The notes beneath the pieces are model-generated. The model worked only from the letters and a program-made list of their open reading frames with translations. It was not told the origin of the DNA and made no database searches. Below are positions 44,701-57,034 of a stretch of DNA of 64,000 bases, piece after piece. Source of the DNA: Grammothele lineata (lineage: Eukaryota > Basidiomycota > Agaricomycetes > Polyporales > Polyporaceae); the NCBI GenBank assembly GCA_002150815.3, contig NDFF03000092.1, positions 1 to 64,000 on the forward strand, given 5' to 3'. The translations under genes were made by a program, and so were the position numbers. Positions within the stretch are counted from its first letter, which is position 1. Each line of letters begins with the position of its first letter.

Positions 44701-47700
44701 GTACGACGTTCAAGGATAAGAATGCTCTGCTCACTGGTGTTGGCAAGGGCTCGATCGGCGTCGAGATCGTGAAGGGTCTTCTCTCCGGCGGCGCTCACGT
44801 CGTCATCACCACGTCTCGCTACAGTCGCGCCACCGTGGAGTATTACCAGGGCATCTTCCAGCGCTTTGGTAGCAAGGGTTCGGCCTTGACCGTCGTTCCC
44901 TTCAACCAAGGCTCAAAGCAGGACGTCGAGGCTCTCATCGACTACATCTACTCCACGCTCGGCCTCGATCTCGACTACATCCTCCCCTTCGCCGCCGTCC
45001 CTGAGAATGGTCGTGAGATCGATGGTCTTGATGACAAGTCCGAGCTCGCTCACCGTATCATGCTCGTCAACTTACTCCGTCTCCTCGGCGCTGTCAAGAA
45101 CAAAAAGGCCAGCCGCCACTTCGTCACGCGCCCTACGCAGGTCATCCTTCCGCTCTCCCCCAACCACGGCCTCTTTGGTAATGATGGCTTGTACTCGGAG
45201 TCGAAGATCTCGCTCGAGACCTTATTCAACCGCTGGAACAGCGAAAGCTGGGGCGAATACCTCTGTCTCGCAGGAGCTGTCATCGGGTATGTTTCTATCA
45301 GACGTTGACGATCATCTCTAACTTGTATTCGCCTAGTTGGACTCGCGGTACGGGCTTGATGGAAGCCACCAACACTGTCGCTCACGAGCTCGAGGGTCAC
45401 GGCGTCCGCACGTTCTCGGCGAAGGAGATGGCTTTCAACATCCTTGGCCTCATGCACCCTCTTCTCTTCAGTATCACGCAGGTCGAGCCTATCTGGGCTG
45501 ACCTCAATGGTGGTATGGATCGCCTCCCTGATCTTGCCGAGATTACCGGACGTATCCGCACCGAGCTCAACAAAAAGAGCGAACTGCGCCGTGCCATCGC
45601 CCGCGACAACGCTGCCGACTTCAAGGTCGTCAACGGTGTCGAGGCCGAGCGTGTCCTCCAGACCGTGGACGTCACCCCGCGCGCCAACTTCCAATTCAGC
45701 TTCCCCGCACTCGAGTCGGACGATTCACTTGTGGACATTTCTCAGCTTCGCGGCATGCTGGACCTTGAGAAGGTCATCGTTGTCACTGGTTTCGCCGAGG
45801 TTGGCCCTTGGGGCAGCTCGCGCACGCGTTGGGAGATGGAGGCCCGTGGCCAGTTCACGATCGAAGGCTGCATTGAAATGGCGTGGATGATGGGCTACAT
45901 CAAACACTTCGACGGACGTCTCAAGGATGGCTCCCTTTACGTCGGCTGGGTCGATGCCAAGACGAGCGAGCCCGTCGACGACAAGGACGTGCGCGGCCGC
46001 TACGAGAAGGAAATTCTTGCTCACGCCGGTATCCGCCTGATTGGTAAGCAGTGTCGAGATTGCACGTGACGTGATGGTGAGCTGATGGCCCGTCCAACAG
46101 AGCCTGAGCTGTTCCGCGGCTACGACCCTAAGAAGAAGGTCTTCAACCAAGAGATCGAGCTTTTGCATGATTTGGAGCCATTCGAGGCTGCTCAAGCGGA
46201 AGCCGAGAAGTTCAAGTACGAGCACGCAGAGAAGTGTGATATCTGGGCCGGTGAGGGCGGCCAGTGGTTCGTCAAGTTCAAGAAGGGCGCTCGCGTCCTC
46301 GTCCCGAAGGCGTTCTCGTTCAGCCGTCTCGTCGCTGGCCAAATCCCGACAGGCTGGGATGCCGGTCGCTACGGTATTCCCGCGGACATCATCACTCAGA
46401 CTGATCGTGCGACGCTGTGGGCCCTTGTGTCCGCCGCTGAAGCTCTCAACATGTCCGGCATTACCGACCCTTACGAGCTGTACAAGTACATGCATCCTTC
46501 CGAAGTCGGGTCGGCTATTGGTAGCGGCATGGGCGGTATGGAGAGTCTCTCGCGCATGTTCAAGGACCGTCGCGACGAGAAAGAGGTTCAGAACGACATC
46601 CTCCAGGAGACGTGAGTAATGCATTGCCTCACCATTATGCCGTATTCCTGACCGTATTCTCTAGCTTCATTAACACGACCGCTGGTTGGGTCAACCTCCT
46701 GCTGCTATCGTCTAGCGGTCCGATCAAGATTCCGGTCGGCGCATGGTATGCATGATCGAGTCAATTGAATCTGTTCCGTTCGCTCACATAGATTCTAGTG
46801 CCACTGCGCTTCAGTCCATTGAGATCGCTTGCGACACACTCTTGTCTGGCAAGGCGAAGGTCATGCTTGCCGGAGGATTCGACGACTTCAGCGAAGAGGG
46901 CTCGTACGAGTTCGCCAATATGGGCGCCACCAGTAACGCTGAGACGGAGGTCGCGATGGGTCGTGAACCGACGGAGATGTCACGCCCTGCAACGACGACC
47001 CGCTCTGGGGTACGTCGACGAATTCTATATTGATGAATCCTTGCTGACAGAATTGCTGTAGTTCATGGAAGCACAGGGAACCGGTGTTCATGTTCTGATG
47101 TCCGCCAAGACCGCTATCGAGCTTGGCTGTCCTATCCGTGGTATCATCGGCTACACCTCTACGTCCACGTAAGTGAAACAACCTCTTTTTTCATGCTCAT
47201 GGGAATCTCATCGTTTTCTCCAGTGACAAGGCTGGCCGCTCCGTTCCTGCTCCTGGTCGTGGCGCGCTCTCAGTCGGTCGCGAGCTGCACTCGAAGCACC
47301 CGCTTCCCATCCTCGATCTCGCCTACCGCTCGCGCCAGTTGACGTTCCGCCGTAAGCAGATCTCTCAGTGGTTGGAGAACGAGCGTCAGCAGCTTCAGGA
47401 TGAGCTGGAGTTCCGCAAGAGCGGCGGAAATGCTGTCGACGAGGACTACGTCGCTTCTCGTATCGCCGACATGGAGAAGGAGGCTGCTCGCCAAGAGAAG
47501 GACGCCCTGGCGACTTACGGGATGCTCGAGGGCGCTGACCCACGCGTCGCACCTCTACGCCGTGCGCTTGCAGTGTGGGGTCTTGCCGCTGATGACCTCG
47601 GTGTCTTGTCGATCCACGGCACGAGCACTGGCGCTAACGTGAGTCGGCTCTTTCTGCCACTGCTGCCACTGCTAACACATCCCGTCTGCTTGTAGGAGAA

Positions 47701-48909
47701 GAACGAGACCGCCATCTGGAACGACGTGCTCACCAATATCGGGCGTACCAAGGGCAACGCTGTTCCCATCATGGCGCAGAAGAGTCTCTGTGGTCATTCC
47801 AAGGGTGGTTCCGCCGCATGGCAACTTGCCGGTCTCTTGCAGAGCGTCGAGTCCGCGATCATCCCCGGCAACCGCAACGCTGAGTAAGTTCGATCGATTG
47901 TGTTACTGGTGCAACGTACTCATCTGTATGTTCAGTAACATCGACGCCAACTTCAAACAGCACACGCACCTCATCTTCCCGTCGAAGACCATCCACACCG
48001 ATGGTATCCGTGCTGGTGTCATGGTGATTATCTTCTTTTCATTGGTGATGTCTTGGTCGCTCACATGATATTTTACAGTCGTCTTTCGGTTTCGGCCAGG
48101 TCGGCGGTATCTGCATGGTGATTAATGCTCGCTATCTGCTCGGAGCACTGGAGCCTGCGGTCTACCAAGCATACAAGATCCAGAACCGTCATCGCCAGCG
48201 TCTCTGCTACAAGGCCATGAGCGAGATGATGACCTCGAACAACCTCGTCAGAGTAAAGGATGCCCCGCCGTACACCAAGGACCTCGAGGCGCCAGTACTT
48301 CTCAACCCTCTCGCCCGTGCCTCGTACAACCCGAAGACTGGCAGCTACGAATTCACGTCCAAACTGGTGACGCAGCCGACCGTCGACACCGCCAACGTCA
48401 AGGCCGTCACGGAAGTCCTTTCCACCGCCCGTACCGCTGGCGTCGGCGTCGACCAGGGTACGTCTCCCTACATCCTCATGATACGTCATCTCGCTGATAT
48501 AGGCAACAGAGCTCATCTCTGCTGTCCCGTCGTGGAACCCGACCTTCGTCGAGCGCAACTTCACTGATGCGGAGGTGTCCTACTGCCGTGGGCAGCCGTT
48601 GCCCGCAGCGTCTTTCGCTGCTCGCTGGGTCGGCAAGGAGGCCGTCTTCAAGTCGCTCGGTGTTCCGTCGAAGGGCGCTGCTGCTGCCATGAAGGACATC
48701 GAGATCCTGCCTGATGCCTCTGGCGTTCCGACTGTTACTCTGCACGGCGAGGCGAAGGCCGCGGCTGACGCCAAGGGCGTCGCGAAGGTCCACATCTCCT
48801 TGAGCCACTCCGACGTGAGTCTGATCCGTTGTTCGTTTACTCGAACTGGGCCCTGACGATTACTTTACAGACCACCGCCATTGCTTTCGCTCAGGCCACG
48901 TCGGCGTAG
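35798..48909 (+). CDS. Single-chain fungal type I fatty acid synthase (fused beta and alpha halves)
   Basis: This cytosolic multienzyme makes palmitoyl- and stearoyl-CoA from acetyl- and malonyl-CoA. One gene encodes all domains, about 3.9 thousand residues: acetyltransferase with GHSQG (near 36922), FMN enoyl reductase (37.9-39.3 kb, [14 protein letters not shown]), dehydratase hot-dog with [10 protein letters not shown] (near 41020), malonyl/palmitoyl transferase with GHSLGE (near 41820), acyl carrier protein with DLVGGKS whose Ser (about 43245) carries phosphopantetheine, ketoreductase with GVGKGSIG and YSESK (44.7-45.2 kb), ketosynthase with GACATAL, HGTSTGA and GHSKGG, and the C-terminal phosphopantetheinyl transferase ([19 protein letters not shown]). 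In yeast the two halves are separate genes. Here one open frame (42540-44201) runs from the MPT tail through a Glu/Ala/Pro linker into the ACP, so the fusion is seen directly. Only one ACP is present. Exon 1 (24 codons) precedes a 277-nt intron. Confidence 0.97.
35963..35984 (+). repeat. Perfect 9-bp inverted repeat in intron 1 of the fatty acid synthase gene
   Basis: The sequence CGCGCTCTT, a TAAT loop and AAGAGCGCG form a perfect palindrome with a four-base centre. It sits in the 277-nt first intron (35870-36146). It could be a binding site for a dimeric regulator or an RNA hairpin. Its role is unknown. Confidence 0.6.
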
Positions 48910-49080
48910 ACTTCCGTATCTCTTTCCATCCCATACCCCTACACGCTCCCGTATCACATCCGGTAGACCTCATTAGACGACTATTCACGCATTCAATACT
49001 CTATCTTAGCATGTCATGTATCGCATGAATCACGTATAACGACAATACACTTCTTTCTCCCTCCCTATGTGACTGCAGCG

Positions 49081-50055
49081 CTATGAGCTTGTATAGAGGC
49101 GATGTTCCGCGACGTACTGTGCAATGGGGGCAGAAACCATTGTCCGCCAAGTCGCATCCCCCACGGCAATCTTCTCTCGCACTTCGCTGCTACTGTAAAC
49201 ACACTCTTTCTCTCCAATGTCGACGAAGGCCACTCTGTCTTGAGTCGAGGTAGTCAACTCCACGACAAATTTAGGCATCTCTATCTCTGCTTTCTCCTCG
49301 ACCTCGCTGGGATTCCTGCTCGTCCTCCGGGCGCACATTATCCGAGAGTCTTCCTCCTCAGGAGAAAGAAATCGCCTCAGAGCAATAGCCATCGCTTGCT
49401 CGTCTGCGTAATATCTGGCGGCGAAGAAGCGTACTATTGTATCGGTGCCCATGACGAACGTCAGCTTCGGCGCGAGCGCAGTAGGAGGCTGAGCGGGTAG
49501 GACGGCCCCTGGGGTAGGTGGGTCAAGCTCGGAGATGCGCTTGCGCATGAAGTCGAGGAGGAGGGTGGACTTGCTGACGAACGTAGGCTCGTCGATGATA
49601 GCCACTGCGATATTGGGGTCGCGCGCAGGTGTAGTGGAGGGAAGAGGGAAAGGAGCGGAGGGAGAAGGGGAAGGGGACGCGCCACCGCGCGCGGCGAGGT
49701 CCTTCGCGAGGAGGACCATCATCTCCATGCGTTGCTCGTACGTCGCGTCTCCCGGCTTGAGCTTCTTGTCTGCATTGCGCACCGAGAGCAAGAGCAGCCG
49801 CGCGTCGAAGTCATGCCCTCCTACTCCTGGCGTCGCGGTGGCTAATTGGGGAGGCGGGAGACTCACGAGCGCGAGATGCGCGAGGGTGGGCGGGTTGAAA
49901 GACGAGTCGAGTACGGAGATTTGGAGCGTGGGCGCAGCGAAGGGGGAGGTTGAGGAGGAGGTAGCGGGAAAGGGCCAGCGGGGGTGCGGTAAGTGGACGA
50001 GCTCGATGGTAGACAGACCCTTTTGGATCCGTTGGAGGAGGGAGGGGATGCTCAT
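49081..50055 (-). CDS. Nicotinamide-nucleotide adenylyltransferase, POF1-like
   Basis: This single-exon gene encodes 324 residues. The motif SVLDSSFNPPTLAHLALVSL is the nucleotidylyltransferase signature, in which TLAH replaces the classic HxGH, as in the yeast POF1 group. It is followed by LLLLSVRNADKKLKPGD and YEQRMEMMVLL, FVSKSTLLLDFMRKRI, LTFVMGTDTIVRFFAARYY and, near the end, YSSSEVREKIAVGDATWRTM, which matches the ISSTxIR-type adenylate-binding motif. The family makes NAD from nicotinamide mononucleotide and ATP; POF1 has also been linked to ubiquitin-related quality control in yeast. It converges on the fatty acid synthase gene with 171 bp between stop codons. The stop is at 49081-49083. 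Confidence 0.85.
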   Translation of the reverse strand: MSIPSLLQRIQKGLSTIELVHLPHPRWPFPATSSSTSPFAAPTLQISVLDSSFNPPTLAHLALVSLPPPQLATATPGVGGHDFDARLLLLSVRNADKKLKPGDATYEQRMEMMVLLAKDLAARGGASPSPSPSAPFPLPSTTPARDPNIAVAIIDEPTFVSKSTLLLDFMRKRISELDPPTPGAVLPAQPPTALAPKLTFVMGTDTIVRFFAARYYADEQAMAIALRRFLSPEEEDSRIMCARRTSRNPSEVEEKAEIEMPKFVVELTTSTQDRVAFVDIGEKECVYSSSEVREKIAVGDATWRTMVSAPIAQYVAEHRLYTSS

Positions 50056-50481
50056 GATCGCGCGTTCTACGTTGAATACGCTTGTTGAAGGGGATCTGGA
50101 GGTGGTCGATTGAGACAGGCCGATGGCTCACCTTGGCCCACAATGATCCCTCAATCCACACGTAGGGTGAGTAGAGTATCCTCAAGAGTCGAAGTATTCT
50201 ACTCCAATCGCTGGATGATGCAAGGATGGGATGAAGAACGCAGTTACAGAGCAAGCCGCCGAAGCCCGAGGGCACCAGAGCGCGCGCGGCTGCCCCATCG
50301 TCGTAGTACGTCGCGACATGAGAAAGGTAACCAAGTCTAACTGGATTCTAATGGATGGTAGATGCCCAAGACGAGTTTACAATATCTCAACACAATACAA
50401 ATTCCAGTAGGTATCAGGTCCGAGTCCCGGAAAGTCCACAAATGTCCTTCTGCAGTCCGCGGTCGTCTACGGCTCGCGTAT
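50056..50481. other. Intergenic region, no gene seen
   Basis: These 426 bp are the promoter of the adenylyltransferase gene and the 3' flank of the next minus-strand gene. No gene-like frame was found. Confidence 0.45.
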
Positions 50482-52925
50482 CTAGCAAACGCCGTCCACT
50501 TTGACCCTCACTGCTCCTTCCAGCCCCCGAACAGCTTCCTGAACCGTCTCGCCATTCACAGCAAGCTCGGAGACACCCTTCACGAGAGTTGCGTCCGTGT
50601 CCGCGATGACAGCCGCGCTCGCGTTCGCAGCGGCAGCGTCTTTCCACCGCCCGACCCAATCCACCACATACCGCGCCATCTCGCAGCCCTCCTGCACACG
50701 GCGACCCGTCTCGCCCTCGGCGCGTTTCCGCGCCTTGGCAGCGGACCCTGCGCGCCAGGCGCGTTCGACGGCATCGGCCCACTCGCCGGCCTCGTACTGT
50801 GAGCGCGAGAGCTCGATGCCGGTGCCTTGTTGGGAGAGATAATGGCGGAGACCATGTTCTTCGATGAAAAGCGGGCGGGGAACTGCGCATTGAACGGATT
50901 AGTTTATAACCGACTTGTCGAGGGGAGGAGCGAAGGAACTTACCATATACAAACGGAGTGCACGCGTCAACACACTCCGACACCGTCCCGTACCCGAGCT
51001 TCCCGAGGAGCACGTCCGCGACCGCGGTCAGATCCGGCATGTACACGTCCCGCGGCGCGACGAAGAAGCCCTCGGGCAGCTCCTCGCCGTCCTCCTTGCC
51101 CCAGTCCTTCGACACCCCGCACACGACCGCGATCCACGATTCGTCGGGGAGGATACGTGCCTCTTCTTCCTCCGCCTCTTCCCGCTCTGCTTCTTCTGCA
51201 GCTGCTTCGAGTATACCCATCCCCGCCACAGCCTTGGCCAACTGCGCTCCACCCGCGTCGAACGCACAATGCGCATCCGGGGTGGGCGTAGGCGGTATCA
51301 TGACCGCCTGGAACGTCGGCGCGAACGCGGACACACTCGCCGTGCGCGGGGACGCGGGCATCGCTGCGGGCGGGGCGCCCTCCAGGCGGAGCGGCGCAAG
51401 CGGGCGGCGAATTGCGTCGAGCGAGGCCTCGCGCGCGCGGGGCTTAAGCTCGGATATCGACGATGGGAGTTGCAATGGTGGCGGGACGGAGGGTCGGTTG
51501 ATGGTCGCTGTGCGCAGCGCGTCGGTCAGGGCGCGGGCATGTTGGGCGGGGTCGAGGTCGTCTTCGGGGGGTGATGAGGGCGCGGGAGCGGTGGGCTTCT
51601 CATGTTGTTGGACGGCGTCGTGGGGGTGTACGGCTGGGAGCGGGGTCGAAGCCTTTGAAGGTGTCCGGCTGTGTGACCTGCTGTGCGGCTTGTGGAAGAC
51701 CTGTCCTCCGAAGGAGACGATGAGAATCTTCGTCGTCGCGGGGTCATGGAGATGATCGGGGACCCCGATTGATGAGAGGAAGCGGGCACGGCCTGCGAGG
51801 GTGTAGATGTCCGGATTTGGGGAGCGCACGAGGAGCGGCGCGGGGACGACTGAACGGCCGAGTCTGGGTGGCTTAGGAGGGTAGTGCGTGGGGAATGGTA
51901 TCACGGGGTGGAGGGCGTAAGAAGAGGTTGGCTCGGCGAGATGGGACAGGATTTGCGGCTTGAAGGTGCGCGCGTCGAGATCGACCCAGTCTGCGGACGG
52001 AAGCGCAGGGTGGACCGCGAAAGAAGGGAGTGGGATCGTCCCAGGCAGTCGCATGAGGAGGTCTGCACAGCGGTAGCCAGAGTGGATCTGGTCGACGAGT
52101 GGGGCGAGTTTGGTGAGGGAGATCGGAACGTCTGGCTCGAGCTCCTGCTTTGTCTTGACAGAAGGAGGGGAGAGCATGGCGTCCGTAGCGGGGTTCTCGG
52201 GCTTGTGGGGCGCGTCTATGAGAGGAGTGGAGAGATAGCTGTAGACAGAGTCGAAGCTGAAGTTGGTAATGAGGACGGAGGGAATTCCGGCTTCATTTGC
52301 AGCGAGGCTAAACGCAACAGCGTCGGTTCAAAAGGACTGGGGTGGTTGTATGCGCAATATCGGACACTCACCAACCCAGAAACGCGGCGTCACTCAACAC
52401 ACAGTCCGCGCGGACGGTCCTCAACCATTGCACCTCATCCCAAACTTTCTGTTCCTTGTCCGCCAGAAAGTTCTCTAACACCTCCACGCTCTTCTGCCTG
52501 TCTACACGGTACCTGCACGAAACGAAAATGAGGGAACGAGCTTGTTGTCGCATCCAGTGAAGGCTTACGCGAGTGGTTGTACAATTACGGGATCGATGTT
52601 GGCATTACGATAGAATACTATAGACGTGTCAGCTACATGCACAGCGTCGACTTGTGGTGTTAGACGCACCTCCTTGAGCGATACTGTCTGAGAATACATG
52701 CTTCGGTGCTGATGATACAATATAGACTTTCGGAGGGTGTTCGAGACGGAGGAGATGGCGTGCAAATGCTGAGACGCGGGTAGCGTGTCCATAGCCTGGT
52801 GAACGCAAGCCAGATGAGCCTTCCCTAGAGCAAAGAAGAGAACGTTGCAACGCACCGTGCCCTGAGCAATAGTAGACAAATGTCAGCGGCCTCGAGTCCT
52901 GCGGCGGTGTAATCGCAACGGTCAT
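50482..52925 (-). CDS. Glycosyltransferase-fold protein related to the N-terminal half of plant L-arabinokinase
   Basis: Five or more exons, starting at the ATG at 52925, give MTVAITPPQD and VYYCSGHGYGHATRVSAFAR, a glycine-rich nucleotide-sugar loop. They continue with VYIVSSAPKHVFS, VQWLRTVRADCVLSDAAFLG, a hydrophobic strand near 52290, CADLLMRLPGTIPLP, RARFLSSIGV and ILIVSFGGQVFHKP. An insert of about 130 Ser/Pro/Ala/Glu-rich residues follows, then WIAVVCGVSKDWG, YMPDLTAVADVLLGKLGYGT, VSECVDACTPFVYVPRPLFI and EEHGLRHYLSQQGTGIELSR. The order of these blocks matches the GT-B-like domain of Arabidopsis ARA1, but the galactokinase-like GHMP kinase half of that protein is absent: the protein ends EGAVRVKVDGVC at 50482. 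The activity is therefore probably transfer or binding of a nucleotide sugar, not sugar phosphorylation. Substrate unknown. Confidence 0.75.
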
Positions 52926-53980
52926 AACGGTCGTGTCGTGTAGTGAAGAGGGCGAGATGCGGGGAAATCTGGTAGGAGGAGGAGCCCTCAAGTATGGTGG
53001 AGTGTTGATCTCCGTTGCACCCAGAGGTTGAATGACGAGACAGATGATCACCAAAGTATGCGCCCGTCGTTGATCAGTGAGCGGCGCAAGTAAAAGATAG
53101 AGGTCAATGCCAAGAGAACGCGAGATTATTTATGGCGGGGAAGACTTCTGGATGTGGGCGAGACGGGGGCTCGGGTGAGAGAATGTGACGAACAACGGCG
53201 AACACGGAGGACCTCTTCGGACGATCTCCATCCCTCTGCCCCGGCCTGCCTGCGGTGCACGTCATGTTGCTCCCTCCTCTGCGTTGCGATCGTCGAATGT
53301 ATACTCCGGGTACTGCTCGGATGCGAACATGAGAACAGGCTGGAGAGGAAATAGGAAAGATGTCATTGACTCGTGGTATAGATGAAGCAGAATCTAGCGA
53401 GGCTCGAGCGTTGGCCGGACCCCGCGTCTGGTCTCATACATGCCTTCTTTGGGACCCTGCTAAAGCTGCTTTCCACAGATGCTCGTTATCTGCGATAGAC
53501 CTCATGGTAGACACTACAGAATTCATGCGCTCAGTCTCGAGATGTCTCGAGACAAGAGGCACTACTTGCGGAAAGAAATGTCGAATTTGGCGGCTGCCCG
53601 TTCGGACGCCACAGACGGACGTCACGTGGCTCGTAACACACCGTCGCGTTGGTGGCGTCGCGCCTGTCCACTCGTCATCCTCCTCCTTTCGTCTCCTCCC
53701 ATGAATGGGGAGTCATGTTCACCAGAATGTCCCACCTGCAGAGGCACAGTCAAATGACAGACTACGCCTACATACGCGACGCTAGCGACGTTCTGGACTG
53801 CGGTCTCAACGACGAGATCGGCCGCCCCGGCGGCTAGCGCCGGAGAAGGTACCAGGAGAACATACGAACGAGATGGCGGTCTCTTCGGTTCCTGATCATC
53901 TCTCCGACCCAGCCTCGCTGCCTTGGGCTGCCCGCTGGCCAGCCTCCCTTCCACTCCTTTCCCCCTCCCTTGTATCTACC
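52926..53980. other. Divergent intergenic region
   Basis: This 1-kb region separates the glycosyltransferase-fold gene from the WD40 gene, which point away from each other. Short frames occur on both strands (for example 53622-53954 minus), with no recognisable protein and no splice support. Confidence 0.45.
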
Positions 53981-56407
53981 ATGCCTCAGGGCCGCGCAGG
54001 CCCCTGGATATCCCTCCTCGACCGCCTCGACCAGCATCTCAGCGAATTTAGGTCCGCTAAATCTGCAGAGACCGACCGCAAGGCGCGGTCGAAGCAGCTC
54101 GTCAAAGTCCTCGAAGATGTTTGCACCGTTGTGCGCGACGCGGAGAGGCAACGGACCCCGGACCTAGCGGAAATTATCGAGAAGGCGCACACGGTGCTCG
54201 ACGATGCGCTTCGGTATGCATATAGCCAGGACGCCGGCTTCTCGACTCTTCCTACATTCGCACACTCCGAGGAAGATTCATTAGTCGAAGACGCGCTTGA
54301 ATATGCTGGTGCGTTTACTGCTCAATCTCGTTTACAGAATCTGAGTGATGCTCCACCCAGGGTCGGATATACTCGATGCTTTCGTCAAGTTCTATAGTAG
54401 TCTACTCAAGCCTGGCGCCCGTGAGTGTGATCCATCTTTCACCATTGCCGTGTCGGTCTTCAGGATCCAATTCCGTCCTTTCATTGCCGTTATGTAGAAC
54501 GACTTGGATACATTGTGGGGAATGCCAGGCTTTGTTACTTTGTGGAGTTCTTGAAGGACGACTGTATGCACGATATTCCTGGACTTGTCTCAATGCTGTT
54601 GTTTCGTATCGTCACTTCGAATGAATCTTCATCAACTTTTCTAATGTCTATTAATCAGCACAGCCAAGATTACCTGCGTTTGCGCGCGTCCGTTCATGGT
54701 CGAAATCCCCCCGATCGCATTTCTTGGCAACACGTCTCTCTCGCTTCCGAGGCGGCTTCGCACCTAGTGCGACCAGTGCGGCCCCGCTCGCCAACACCAT
54801 CTATGAAGCCCGAGCACAGCTCACAGTTGATACGCTCTCCGCTCCTCCCTTCGACATGGTTGCTTCATCCTGCGGTTCCATCCTGGCCTCCACCGGCGGC
54901 AACGGGTGGAAAGGCCGTAACCCCTTCCTTCACTACTACCTCCTCGGAGAACAGTCGTCTGACTACCTCGAAGGAGTGACTATGGATCCCGGGCTGTCGA
55001 ACGCCGCGCACTACATCACGACCGACGAGTTGCGGAAGCTCGTCTTCCTCGCCGACGACGACCGCGTCAAATCCTTCTCCTTCACCCCCAACCAGCAAGG
55101 CAAGGTCCCCAAGCACCTACCAAACGTACACACCATGAGTACTCAGGGTGCCTTCGACGGACCCATCGTCCTTCTGCCCAACGGGCGCATTGCCCGCGCA
55201 GGCACCGGCAAGGCGGCAGTGTGGAACCTCGACGAGCTCGAGACGCACCAGACCGCCTCCGGGAGCCTTATCGGCTCCGGCAAGCTCACCCTCCAGAACG
55301 GTGGGCGCAGCCGCGACGTCGAGATGTCCCCTGGGAGCGCGCCCCATGCAACCGTTGCGTTTGCAGACGACCCGCACACCACGCCCGCGGTCATGCACCT
55401 CCATGTCCCCAGCGGACGCTTTCTGTGCGGCGAGGACGTCGACGCTTCCTCTCCCTCCTCATCTTCGGGAAGTTACGCATGCACGCTCGTCGACCTCGAA
55501 CAGGGGGGCAAGCGCGCAGCGCGCTTCCTCGGGCACGGGGGCGCGGTGGAGCGAATCGCGAGCAGCGCGGGCGACCCGCACGTGTTCGTTACCGCCGCGG
55601 GAGACGGGTACGCGAGGATGTTCGACGTGAGGCGGCCGTTGCCGGTCAGGACGTTCGACACGGGCATGCAGCGCGAGGCCTGTGCGGACGTCGTGCTCGT
55701 CCATCCAGACGGGATCCCCAGTGAGCTCCCTCCCTATGTCCTGTGAGCTCTCAAACTGACGACGTACTCTCGCGCACAGCGCTCTTCACAGGCGGCGAGC
55801 GCACGCAACAGGTTAAGCTGTGGGACATCCGCGCCGAAGAGTGCGTATACGAGCTCTCGACGGGGAACAACGCCGTCGCGGGCCTCGCGTGGGACACCGC
55901 GCGCGGCGACGCGCTCTTCGTCGCGACCGAGTGCGCGCACGTCGGTCTCGCCGGCGTCCGCACGGGATACCGCGCGGCGCGGGTGCCCCGCTGGGCGACG
56001 TTCGCTGCTGTGGATCGGGAGTGCCGCGCGGCGAAGAAGGCGGGCGGCGTGGGAGCGGGTGAGGGAGCGGGTGCGGGCGCGTATGGCGGCGCGAGGGGGA
56101 TGGACTATCCGGACTTGTACGATGCGTATCTGAGCGACGGGGAGGGCGGAGAGGCGGAGGAGAGCGAGGATGAGGAGGAGGATATTGACGAGGCGTACTC
56201 GGCGGACATGCAGTGGCCGAAGAAGTGCTTCCATAAGGAGGACTTCTTTGGGTATGCGTACGATGCCGGGGAGCATGTCCTTTGTGAGTGTCTTCTTTCT
56301 ATGCGGTTGAGGTGGGCACTGACAGCATTTTGGTGAACATAGTCCGTTGGCAGTTCAAGGAGAACCCGGACATTTCGCAGCTGCCACCGAGCACGACCCT
56401 TGATTGA
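53981..56407 (+). CDS. WD40-repeat protein of unknown function
   Basis: The N-terminal part (53981 to about 54400) is helical and charged (DRLDQHLSEFRSAKSAETD, KQLVKVLEDVCTVVRDAERQ). Several small exons then lead into a beta-propeller: FDMVASSCGSILASTGG, LVFLADDDRVKSFSF, GKAAVWNLDELE, a loop rich in Ser, HGGAVERIASSAGDPHVFVT, GDGYARMFDVRR and QQVKLWDIRAEECVYEL. The propeller is followed by a Gly/Ala linker, an acidic stretch (EESEDEEEDIDEAY) and a conserved-looking end (KKCFHKEDFFGYAYDAGEHV, RWQFKENPDISQLP). The stop is at 56405-56407. An in-frame ATG at 53873 would add 36 residues; I prefer 53981 because the extra leader is low-complexity. The middle exons (54400-54720) are inferred from one continuous reading and could be off. 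Partners unknown. Confidence 0.75.
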
Positions 56408-57034
56408 CGATACCGACGAGCAATACTCTACTCGTTGTATGACAACTTGTTCCGGACACTATATGCACATCCTCTTCCGCCCGTCCCCGCCCTCCCCTCC
56501 CGTCCTTACGTTATCCTCCCTCCCTTTCTTGCGCCCCCCTCCCTGCGTTCCGTCATCCCTTCCCAACCCTTCCTCTTGCGCTTCCCCCTCTGTCCTTTTC
56601 TCTCTCCCTGAAACATCCACCTTCCTCGCGTATTACCCCACCACTCGTTTGGACTTCTTCTCATGGACACACAGCGACACACGCCCCCACGTTCTCTGCC
56701 ATCACGGGACGACCTGACGCTCTTCTTCTACCCCTATATATCCCCATATACCTGTACGCTCGCCTGTTGTACTCTACTTGCACTAGATAATGGACTCGGA
56801 TGGGATGGACTTCGGTGTTTAGGTAATACTGCATATGGATTAATACTCACCCAGATAGTGCCGAGGGTGGGAGGCTGAAGAAGCCCGGAAGTTGGTTGCT
56901 TGTTATTAATGGACCTCTCGCAACTTGTCCCCGTTGCTTTCTCTCCTGTACCCGTCGTGCGTCTTGTCATTCCCCTTTTCCGGTCATACAGGCACAAATC
57001 GCTGACACTATCAAACTCTCGAACTCGCAGAACG
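56408..57034. other. Intergenic region with the promoter of HET gene 1
   Basis: The first 230 bp are pyrimidine-rich 3' flank of the WD40 gene. A CCTATATATCC element at 56733-56743 may be a TATA box, though it is about 290 bp from the ATG. No gene-like frame was found. Confidence 0.4.
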
